Shown here: one piece after another, positions 32,965 through 40,019 of the stretch
How positions within the stretch are numbered: position 1 is the first letter of the stretch
Layout of the letters: each line of letters begins with the position of its first letter
Assembly: GCA_942492635.1 (NCBI GenBank)
Contig: CALOFP010000001.1
Coordinates: 124,001 to 188,000 of the forward strand
Reading direction: 5' to 3'
Source of the DNA: CALOFP01 sp942492635
GTDB lineage: Bacteria; UBP6; UBA1177; CALOFP01
DNA: 64,000 nucleotides
Made by a program: the position numbers and the translations under genes
The notes under the pieces: model-generated
What the model saw: only the letters and a program-made list of their open reading frames with translations
Told to the model about the DNA's origin: nothing
Databases searched by the model: none

Positions 32965-34972
32965 TGACTTCTCCCTCCGTGGATTGTTCACTCTTTCCCC
33001 CGACCTTTTCTTCCAGATTCAGAACGATTTCGTGTCCTCTTTCAAGATACTTTCTGGAGATTCGGCACATTGCGGCCATCTCCTCGAACCAGCCCAGCAT
33101 GAGGACGATGTAGCCGGCACGAACTTCGTTAATATGGTTGTATATTCCGTCGAGAGAATTGATATCTATCTCTTTTTTTATCAGGTAGGCCTGAACGTTG
33201 TGCATCATGAACATGCGGAAAAGCTCCTCACCCACAATATCCTTCTTCAGATCGTTGATTCTCTCTGAAAATCCGTGAATCCAGTCGGTATCCACATCAC
33301 TGAACGGAATAGCCTCCCCGCCCGTTTTCTCTTCGAGCCCCTCCTTGAATTCATTCACGATATCGACACCTTCCTGGCATTTATCCACAACGTGATCAAG
33401 ATAATCGAGAGTCTCCTCAAGCACATCCTTGACCGTATAAAGCTCGGAAATCATCTTCTCCGGACTGAATGTTGAAAGATGTTTGTCGATTGTCTCGTGA
33501 ATGTTGAGATCTTCCCTGAGAGATTTGGCAAGAGCATCCTTGAGAGTCATTACCTCGGTACCTTCGATATAGGCGCCACCCTCTGTGGCGTTGATTACGG
33601 TTCCGCGGAAATCACGAAGGTACTCCTCGTAGGTTTTTCGGAAAAACTGCCACCATCCGCATGTCCTGATCTTCTCCTGGTAGTTACCCTTAACCCAGAT
33701 ATCCTTATATGCAAAGTGCTCCTTGATGTTGGGAGTCTTGAACTCCTCCGCAAGCTGTCCCGAAGCCGCGGTAGCACCAGCCTCGTGAGTTTCACCGTTG
33801 TCTCCGTAGGCAAGATCCTGTCCCACCAGAATTATAGGGTTACAGCCCATCGCAACTGCAATTTTGTACATGAGGTGGGCTACGGACTTTCCGAAAACAA
33901 CCTCGCTTCTCTGAATCTTGAGCCAGCGGAAGTGGAGATAGTTCCTGAAAGCTACGAACTGCTTCATGCCGTAATCGACAGTCGCCTTGTCGATAATTTC
34001 ACGTCGAACAATGGGCATGTTGCAGAAGTAGGTATCCTTCATATCGTCCTTGTAAGGCTCCAAACCCTCATACAACTCAATAAGAGGAAGCGTACGTTCC
34101 ATAGATGAAACGACGTGAGGTTTTATGCCCTGCTTCAGAAGAGAGCCCAGTGAAGCGTCACATGCCATAATGAGAGCCTTGTCTCCGACATTCTTCAACT
34201 GCTCGATATTCTTATTAAGGGAAGGACCGGAAGCGACGATGATGGCCGGCTTATCCCTGAAAATATCCTCAAGACGATCAAGCCCCGGATGGGTAATGAT
34301 GTGGTCAAGGTTTTCAAGCGTATTTTCAAGACCCTGCAACGAATCCTCCGGACTGTTTCCATGGTCCGTAATGGAGTGAAACATTGCATTATTGAATGAT
34401 TTCAAGGAGCTTATATAGTAACTTCTATCGTGTCCCAGAGCACCGCCGCATGGAATTACACTGAGCGCACCGGCAAAGAACTTTGCACCGTAGTTTGCAG
34501 TAAAGTGGTTGTGCACCACAGCGTAGAGATCCGCCTCCTCCACTCCGGCGAAAAAGGTTATGAGATGTGGGTAGGTCTCTATAATTTTTGTGATATCGGC
34601 GGTCGAAAGACCACGGAGAAGAACATTGAGATCCTTTTCGATAACATAAATCTTTTTAACCTTATGGAAATTTTTATGATCGCACAGCTTGGCAAGATGA
34701 TAACCCAGCCCGAAACCGAGAAACAGTACCATCTTGGGATTCTTGAGATCGGTTGCATCGACATCGTTTTTCGCCGAAAGCAGCGGATTACGCTGATCGT
34801 AGTAGAGCATTTTCCTCTTTGGAAAAGCGAGATTGAACATGCCCGGAGTATTTGTCTCGTTCAGCAGATAATTTGCCTTGTCCAGAGTGTGATTGCGAAG
34901 TTTTGCAACAAGAAACGGATCAACCTTTTCAAGTGCCTGAAGATTTCTTTCAAGATAACTGACGTATGCCAT
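32957..34972 (-). CDS. Maf-type flagellin nonulosonate transferase candidate (MptE-like/DUF115), copy 1
   Basis: 671 residues, GGAGGGCAGTA before ATG. A Rossmann-like segment LFLGFGLGYHLAKL (83-96) and VIEKDLNVL are followed by the MptE-like domain (about 218-395) with IIVASGPSLNKN (GPS at 249-251), MACDASLGSLLKQGIKPHVVSSMERT and ILVGQDLAYG. The C-terminal third is helical. Maf proteins in Campylobacter, Helicobacter and Aeromonas transfer pseudaminic or legionaminic acid to flagellin. First gene of the Pse operon, with a sigma-54-type promoter upstream. No flagellin gene is in the window. Confidence 0.87.
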   Translation of the reverse strand: MAYVSYLERNLQALEKVDPFLVAKLRNHTLDKANYLLNETNTPGMFNLAFPKRKMLYYDQRNPLLSAKNDVDATDLKNPKMVLFLGFGLGYHLAKLCDHKNFHKVKKIYVIEKDLNVLLRGLSTADITKIIETYPHLITFFAGVEEADLYAVVHNHFTANYGAKFFAGALSVIPCGGALGHDRSYYISSLKSFNNAMFHSITDHGNSPEDSLQGLENTLENLDHIITHPGLDRLEDIFRDKPAIIVASGPSLNKNIEQLKNVGDKALIMACDASLGSLLKQGIKPHVVSSMERTLPLIELYEGLEPYKDDMKDTYFCNMPIVRREIIDKATVDYGMKQFVAFRNYLHFRWLKIQRSEVVFGKSVAHLMYKIAVAMGCNPIILVGQDLAYGDNGETHEAGATAASGQLAEEFKTPNIKEHFAYKDIWVKGNYQEKIRTCGWWQFFRKTYEEYLRDFRGTVINATEGGAYIEGTEVMTLKDALAKSLREDLNIHETIDKHLSTFSPEKMISELYTVKDVLEETLDYLDHVVDKCQEGVDIVNEFKEGLEEKTGGEAIPFSDVDTDWIHGFSERINDLKKDIVGEELFRMFMMHNVQAYLIKKEIDINSLDGIYNHINEVRAGYIVLMLGWFEEMAAMCRISRKYLERGHEIVLNLEEKVGGKSEQSTEGEVNA

Positions 34973-35046
34973 TACTGCCCTCCGTGGCTCTGTTTCTCTC
35001 TTCTACGGCTGTCGTCACAGAATATTTAGCCGTGCCCGTAATCATT

Positions 35047-35063
35047 TGCAAAATCCGTGCCGG
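35047..35063 (-). promoter_or_regulatory. Sigma-54 (RpoN) type promoter upstream of maf1-pse operon
   Basis: On the minus strand CCGGCACGGATTTTGCA matches the -24/-12 consensus (YTGGCACG-N4-TTGCW). The GG and GC dinucleotides are separated by exactly 10 bases. Initiation would fall near 35036, about 64 bases before the maf1 ATG at 34972. RpoN control is common for flagellar and flagellin-glycosylation genes. Prediction only; the first base of the -24 box (C for T) deviates. Confidence 0.6.
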
Positions 35064-35141
35064 AAATCCGGGGCACACAAATTGCAACAAAAGCGTATCG
35101 CGAACTGTTCAAAATACCGAACAACGCGGTAAAAAGAAAGA

Positions 35142-35410
35142 TTTTAGAACGCTTCGCTTGTGAACGGCGCGCTTCGCGGCCTTGAGAACGCTGCGTTAGC
35201 ACTCCGCTTGTGAACGGCGTCGCTTCGCGAGCCTTGTGAGCACCCGGACAATCCGGGCTTGTGAGCGGCTTGCAAGCAAGCCTTGAGAGAATATGGTCAC
35301 AAGCGAAGCACAGCGGAGCGTTCTTAAGCGAAGCGTTCTTAAGCGAAGCGTTCTCAAGCGAAGCGTTCACAAGCGAAGCACAGCGAGCGTTCACAAGCCG
35401 AAGGCGTTCA
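35142..35410. repeat. Modular fold-back repeat, copy 2 (between divergent maf genes)
   Basis: About 270 bases with the same construction as copy 1. Left arm modules start TTGTGA/TTGAGA and enclose small hairpins (GGCGCGCTTCGCGGCC, GGCGTCGCTTCGCGAGCC, CCCGGACAATCCGGG, GGCTTGCAAGCAAGCC). A centre GAGAGAATATGGTC (35286-35299) follows, then a right arm of 15-base tandem units AAGCGAAGCGTTCTT, AAGCGAAGCGTTCTC and AAGCGAAGCGTTCAC. The end CCGAAGGCGTTCA stands next to the maf2 ribosome-binding site, as AACGCCTTCGGC does at copy 1. Frames through it give Ser-Glu-Ala-Phe or Asn-Ala-Ser-Leu repeats and are not genes. Confidence 0.8.
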
Positions 35411-35426
35411 ACCACAAGGAGGTGCA

Positions 35427-37343
35427 ATGTCGGGAATTTTTGAAAAAAACATGTCGGCGCTTAAAAAAGCGGATCCTACTCTCTTCAACCGGATTGCGCG
35501 TTGCGATCTTTCGAAGGAGCCCTACCAATTTATCGGAGACGGTAAAAACCTCAACATTCTTCTGAAGGATCGAAAACTTTTCTACTACGATCCGGAAAAG
35601 AGAACGGAGTCGATTCAGCGTGAGCTCGAAAAGGTGGATACAAAAAATCCCAAATTGACGGTTTGTCTCGGCTTCGGTCTGGGTATCCATCTCAGTCAGT
35701 TCATCCGCCGAACTGTTCGTCCCGGAATGATAAAAAAGATTCTTTTGATCGAAAGGGATATTCCGATTCTAAAAATGGGTCTTCACGTTACCGACATTGC
35801 TGATCTCATAATAAAAAATCAGATTCACATCATCGCCGGTGAGCAGCAGGAAAATCTCTACGGCACCCTATATCGATACCTGATGGAAGATTCCACCGTG
35901 AAGCTTTTCGCCAAATCGATGGCGGTTGTTCCTGTCAATGCCGCCATGGCGATAGACAAAGAGTACTATCTCGGATCAATAAAATATATGCGCGAAGCTA
36001 TAAACCAGACATTGCAGAATTTCGGGAACAGTCCCGAAGATTCGCTCTGGGGCCTTGAAAATATGCTCTCCAATGTCGACTACACATTCAAAAATCCGGG
36101 AATAATCCATCTCAAGGATAAATTTGTCGGAAAAACAGCAATAATTGTGGCTGCAGGACCATCCCTGCAGAAAAATATCGATCTTTTGAAAGAGGTCGGC
36201 GACCGCGCCCTCATAATTTGTGTCGATACCGCATTCCGCATCCTGCTCCGACGCGGAATCTACCCTCACATGGTAACGTCGATCGAGCGGGGAATCTCAA
36301 CGCTCAAATACTACAACGATCTAGAGGAGTACCAGCCGGATCTTAAAAACGTCTACTTTGCACCCGCAACAGTGGTCCGACGCGAACTTTATGAAACATG
36401 TGTCGACGGCTACGGAATGAGACCGGTGATGCTTCATCGCGATTTCGCCCACGCAAAGTGGATGGAAGTTGAAAAAGGCCGAATTCTCTCCGGAAAATCA
36501 TCCGCCAACCTCGCATTCGCCATGCTCACCTACATGGGTTTTTCAAAAATCATTCTCGTCGGGCAGGATCTTGCATTCGGAGCCGACGACAAAACCCACA
36601 TCGACGGAGCGGACCACTCAATACAGGGCATGCAGAAATCCCCCAAGATCAAGGAAACCATGTGGGTCCGCGGAAACTTTGTGGAAAAGATAAAGACCAT
36701 AAGAACCTGGTACAACTTCCTTCGCCACTACGAAAACGACATCGCAAAATACGACGGAGTTGTCATAAACGCCACCGAAGGCGGAGCGAGAATCGAAGGA
36801 ACGAAGCTTCAGACTCTGGCGGAGACCGTTGGAGAGCTTGGAACTTCCGGTGAGATCGCAGAAACCATTGAAAAAGGTCTCGGGGAATTCAAGGAAGAGA
36901 GTATCGAAAAGGATAGGAAAACACTTTCACGAGTGACCGATACAACACTCACCTTTCTCGAATCGGTAATGAAAAAGTGCAGCGAAGGAATATCCGGGAT
37001 CGAAACGTTCAAAAAAGAACTGCACGAAAAAACCGGCGGAAAAAACATCCCTTTCACACAGATCGACGCCGGATGGCTCGCTGGAAAAGTGCAGAAACTT
37101 GAGACATTGAAGCAGGAAATAACCAAAGATAAAAACTTCTACCTCTTCATGATGCACATAGTCCAGTCCTACATCATCAAAGCGGAAATCGAAACAAACG
37201 CCCTCGAAGGCGCCTTCCGCACAGAAAACGAAATAAACGCCGCCAAAATAAAAATCCTCAGCCAGTGGTTCCCAACAATCGGAAAATTGACAAAAATCGC
37301 GAGGGACCACTTGGAAAATGCGAAGAAAATTGTGGAAGCGTAG
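35427..37343 (+). CDS. Maf-type flagellin nonulosonate transferase candidate (MptE-like/DUF115), copy 2
   Basis: 638 residues, strong AAGGAGG before ATG. It is clearly paralogous to copy 1: LTVCLGFGLGIHLSQFI (77-93), NFGNSPEDSLWGLENML, TAIIVAAGPSLQKNIDLL (GPS at 244-246), CVDTAFRILLRRGIYPHMVTSIERG, SGKSSANLAFAMLTYMGFSKIILVGQDLAFG and VINATEGGARIEGT. It is divergently transcribed from copy 1 with the modular repeat immediately upstream. The two could act on different flagellins or different sugars. No promoter could be chosen within the repeat. Confidence 0.87.
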   Translation: MSGIFEKNMSALKKADPTLFNRIARCDLSKEPYQFIGDGKNLNILLKDRKLFYYDPEKRTESIQRELEKVDTKNPKLTVCLGFGLGIHLSQFIRRTVRPGMIKKILLIERDIPILKMGLHVTDIADLIIKNQIHIIAGEQQENLYGTLYRYLMEDSTVKLFAKSMAVVPVNAAMAIDKEYYLGSIKYMREAINQTLQNFGNSPEDSLWGLENMLSNVDYTFKNPGIIHLKDKFVGKTAIIVAAGPSLQKNIDLLKEVGDRALIICVDTAFRILLRRGIYPHMVTSIERGISTLKYYNDLEEYQPDLKNVYFAPATVVRRELYETCVDGYGMRPVMLHRDFAHAKWMEVEKGRILSGKSSANLAFAMLTYMGFSKIILVGQDLAFGADDKTHIDGADHSIQGMQKSPKIKETMWVRGNFVEKIKTIRTWYNFLRHYENDIAKYDGVVINATEGGARIEGTKLQTLAETVGELGTSGEIAETIEKGLGEFKEESIEKDRKTLSRVTDTTLTFLESVMKKCSEGISGIETFKKELHEKTGGKNIPFTQIDAGWLAGKVQKLETLKQEITKDKNFYLFMMHIVQSYIIKAEIETNALEGAFRTENEINAAKIKILSQWFPTIGKLTKIARDHLENAKKIVEA

Positions 37344-37373
37344 CAATAAAATATAAATTTTTCAATGCCTTCC

Positions 37374-37401
37374 GTAGAGACGTAGCATGCTACGTCTCTA
37401 C
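37374..37401. repeat. 28-bp perfect palindrome (REP-like), left of RAYT gene
   Basis: The half-site GTAGAGACGTAGCA is followed by its exact reverse complement. It lies four bases beyond the stop side of the transposase gene at 37405. The identical palindrome recurs at 38088-38115 on the other side. Confidence 0.9.
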
Positions 37402-37404
37402 AAA

Positions 37405-37953
37405 CTATTGAAAATATCTATCCTGGCTCCATTTTATTGGATTTTCCTCTATATATTTTGATATATCGCAATAATCTTTTTCTTCGCGGATTATGTGTTC
37501 ATAGAATCTCGATTGCCATCCAAAACCTGGCTGTTTTGAATGCACCTTCATTGAAACTGCGGATTTATATGATCGGACAATTGTTGATAATGAACCGGAT
37601 TGTGGTGAAATTGATGACATATTTTTATCTTTATCTTCACTTTGTAGAGACGTTGCATGCAACGTCTCTACAAAGTGATTTATAATGTTTTGGATGATAA
37701 TTATCCCATGTATATGATTTGGCATGACTATAAATGGTCCAAGTTTTACAAATTTGAAATGCTCTGAAATTTGTAGCCAGCATTCTTCAGCAATTTTACC
37801 GGCATCTGAAAGTTCAACCGAATTATCTCTTACATTACCAAAACAGCACTCTTTATTTCTGCTGCATATGGTTACAAAATAGACCCCATTCCATCTGTAA
37901 TCCCATGTTGTTATCCTAATTGATTTTGATCGGTATTTATCCTTAAAAAGCAT
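37405..37953 (-). CDS. REP-associated tyrosine transposase (RAYT, Y1/HUH) with an in-frame palindrome
   Basis: 182 residues. Family motifs: WNGVYFVTICSRNKECCFGNV, the HUH motif GPFIVMPNHIHGIIII, SLSTIVRSYKSAVSMKV with the likely catalytic Tyr, WQSRFYEHIIREEKDYCDISKYIEENPIKW. RAYTs are single-copy domesticated relatives of IS200/IS605 transposases that mobilise REP palindromes. Codons for HFVETLHATSLQS, located between the HUH motif and the Tyr helix, are a 42-bp perfect palindrome of the same family as those flanking the gene. The frame stays open, so the insertion is tolerated or domesticated. Confidence 0.9.
   Translation of the reverse strand: MLFKDKYRSKSIRITTWDYRWNGVYFVTICSRNKECCFGNVRDNSVELSDAGKIAEECWLQISEHFKFVKLGPFIVMPNHIHGIIIIQNIINHFVETLHATSLQSEDKDKNMSSISPQSGSLSTIVRSYKSAVSMKVHSKQPGFGWQSRFYEHIIREEKDYCDISKYIEENPIKWSQDRYFQ
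37637..37678. repeat. 42-bp perfect palindrome inside the RAYT gene
   Basis: The half-site TCACTTTGTAGAGACGTTGCA (21 bases, here split as TCACTTTG and TAGAGACGTTGCA) is followed by its exact reverse complement. The core differs from the flanking copies by having GTTGCATGCAAC in place of GTAGCATGCTAC, matching the arms of the repeats near 15570 and 15770. No mismatch occurs through the whole 42 bases. Confidence 0.9.
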
Positions 37954-38087
37954 TTTTATGTCTCAGTATTTTTTAACATGAAAACCACTAACTATTTTAC
38001 ATTGAGAAACACTATTTGGAAACCGGATTACCCGAATATTTCTATATTTACCCTTTAGGCACCACAAATTTCCATATGCCAACCGTA

Positions 38088-38115
38088 GTAGAGACGTAGC
38101 ATGCTACGTCTCTAC
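38088..38115. repeat. 28-bp perfect palindrome (REP-like), right of RAYT gene
   Basis: Identical in sequence to 37374-37401 and located 134 bases upstream of the RAYT start. The rest of the 37954-38177 gap is AT-rich and holds no gene. The two palindromes bracket the transposase as in known REPtron arrangements. Confidence 0.9.
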
Positions 38116-38177
38116 GAAAATATTCATCATTTTTGAGATACAACAAAATTTCAACAAGCTAGCCGTTCATTTGAAAT

Positions 38178-39095
38178 TTACAATCGCAGCACAACGCCCC
38201 ACTCGGTAACGATGAACCCGTCTCTTTGGAATGGTTTTACTTTTCTCGGGACGGGAAGATTTTTTACGTCGGGATTACACTCGATTACATATCTGTATCT
38301 TAAAAGTGAATCCGGTTCTTTTGAAATTTTCAGTAGTGTCATCCTTTCTATTATTTCTTCATTCTGTGGATAGAGCTGGAACTGATTGCAATCACTTTCA
38401 TTGAGTTTCGGAATCCAGAAATCTGTAAAATCGTTTATTTCTCGCCCCTGGAATCCAACTTCCTTTAGATCCTTCTCGAAAAAATGCTGAAGTTCATCTT
38501 TTGTTTTTATCCATCCGTTCTTTGTCTGAAATTTGAACGGGACCATCGCTTCGTAAAAAAGGTAGTCGTAAATCCCGTCGATTTTTCCTGAAGGATCGAC
38601 AGTGACATCCCAGCCGCTTCCATATTCCGGATCGGAGACAACAATCTCTCCTCTGGTGATGAACAAAATTTCCACCCTCAGCTTTTCCATTTTTTCCGGG
38701 TAGAGATATATGTTTGGTTTTGCATCCAGAGTGTCGCGAGGACATTTAAAATCGCAGTGATAGCATTGATAGTACACTTCCTTAAAATCTTCAGATATTT
38801 TATTGCACGTTACCTCTTCATCCATGCATTTCAAGCAATTTTCTGCTTCAAAATATGACCAGTCCTCGCATCCTGAAAGTACATTGTCAATAACATTCTC
38901 TTCACATTTCTTCATGTCAAAACCATACGAACAATTCGAAGCCTTCATACAAAGCTGATATGCAAATCCTTCCATTGTCATTTTATTGCAGCCTTCGCCG
39001 TTAGGTGCCGTCCCACCTCCTCCTTCTGGTATCAAATCAAAAGAACACGATGAAAAAATGAACAAAATAACGAACCGGAAATATTTCAAAATCAT
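38178..39095 (-). CDS. Cys-rich lipoprotein of unknown function
   Basis: 305 residues from ATG at 39095, chosen because it gives a clean lipoprotein signal MILKYFRFVILFIFSSC with Cys17 as lipidation site. After a Gly-rich linker come paired Cys residues (CNKMTMEGFAYQLCMKASNC through YYQCYHCDFKC, about 36-145). A C-terminal domain starts KPNIYLYPEKMEKLRVEI and includes YGSGWDVTVDPSGKIDGIYDYLFYEA. The KPxIYLYPE...GWxVxxxPxGxI...YxYLFYE pattern occurs in other uncharacterised bacterial lipoproteins. The gene follows the cupin gene closely and may be co-transcribed. Confidence 0.75.
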   Translation of the reverse strand: MILKYFRFVILFIFSSCSFDLIPEGGGGTAPNGEGCNKMTMEGFAYQLCMKASNCSYGFDMKKCEENVIDNVLSGCEDWSYFEAENCLKCMDEEVTCNKISEDFKEVYYQCYHCDFKCPRDTLDAKPNIYLYPEKMEKLRVEILFITRGEIVVSDPEYGSGWDVTVDPSGKIDGIYDYLFYEAMVPFKFQTKNGWIKTKDELQHFFEKDLKEVGFQGREINDFTDFWIPKLNESDCNQFQLYPQNEEIIERMTLLKISKEPDSLLRYRYVIECNPDVKNLPVPRKVKPFQRDGFIVTEWGVVLRL

Positions 39096-39102
39096 CTCAC
39101 AT

Positions 39103-39441
39103 CTACACAAAAACTGTTTTGGTAGTCGGTTTAGGAGCCTTTATTACCATGAACTTGAGAGGCTCATCACTTTCGTTATACCAGCAGTGGAGAATATCCT
39201 TCGGACTTTCGACAAGCGTGTCCTTTTCCACCCGCATCTTTTCATCGCCTATTTCTACAACGCCCGATCCTTCAAGAACATAGAAAGCGACATCTACAGG
39301 AGTAATGTGTCGTTTGAGGGACTCGCCCGGAGCAAGTTGAATGACGGTAATCATCGCCTCATCCCTGTTGTACAAATTACGAGCATCGACACCGTGAGCA
39401 TTCTTCATTACAGAAATTTCTTCAAGCTTTTTTATAATCAT
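39103..39441 (-). CDS. Small cupin-domain protein
   Basis: 112 residues from ATG at 39441 with AGGAGGTTATCC upstream. An earlier in-frame ATG lies in the dispersed repeat and was rejected. The single cupin barrel shows motif 1 as GESLKRHITPVDVAFYVLEGSGVVEIG and motif 2 as ESPKDILHCWYNESDEPLKFMVIKAP. Metal ligands are partly kept (His in KRHITP, His in ILHCWYN). Small cupins of this kind sense or bind small molecules or act as isomerases. No specific role can be named. Confidence 0.85.
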   Translation of the reverse strand: MIIKKLEEISVMKNAHGVDARNLYNRDEAMITVIQLAPGESLKRHITPVDVAFYVLEGSGVVEIGDEKMRVEKDTLVESPKDILHCWYNESDEPLKFMVIKAPKPTTKTVFV

Positions 39442-39971
39442 GGATAACCTCCTGAAAATATTTTTTGTCCGCTGATGGACCAAGATTAACGGAGATTAAT
39501 TTTTTTGTCAATATGAGTAAAAAAATGTACATAGAAAAAGATTATTTTCCACAGATGAACACGGGTGCACATAGATTAATTCTTTTCCGACCACAGATTA
39601 TGCTGATTCTAGAGATTTATTTTTCTTCCTCCACAGATGAACACAGATACACACAGATTAATTCTTTCCTGACCACTGATTACGCTGATTTAATGATTAC
39701 CACGATTTATAAATAGGGATGTGCCTCTAATTTTTCCCCTGCATTTTCATCTGTGTCAATCTGTGTGTATCTGTGGACTATTTTTCCTTTTCTGACCACT
39801 GATTACGCTGATTACATGTTTACCACGATTTATGAATAGGGATGTTCATTTAATTTTTCACTAATCTTTGTATTATTTTATTATTTCTACAAACAATTAT
39901 TTTTGCATTCACAATCATTCGAAGTATATTTAAAAGGCTATACCACATTACTTTAACTACAGGTTTGTATC
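39442..39971. repeat. Cluster of dispersed CACAGATGAACACAGAT / GATTACGCTGATT repeats
   Basis: No gene. Direct copies of CCACAGATGAACAC(A/G)G(A/G)T.CACA.AGATTAATTC lie at about 39551-39588 and 39632-39665. Copies of GACCACTGATTACGCTGATT, followed by ACCACGATTTAT(A/G)AATAGGGATGT, lie at about 39670-39722 and 39796-39845. An inverted copy (CATCTGTGTCAATCTGTGTG) is at 39750-39770. Related pieces occur elsewhere in the window. A transcribed role is unknown. Confidence 0.7.
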
Positions 39972-40019
39972 ATGAAAAAGTCGTTCCTTATTTTTTTACC
40001 ACTCTTAATGTTGATAATA

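Noticed and set aside
35026..35443. Open frames on both strands through the modular repeat, giving Asn-Ala-Ser-Leu and Ser-Glu-Ala-Phe repeat peptides.
   Set aside because: They only translate the 15-base repeat units, have no ribosome-binding site of note and cross the maf promoter region.
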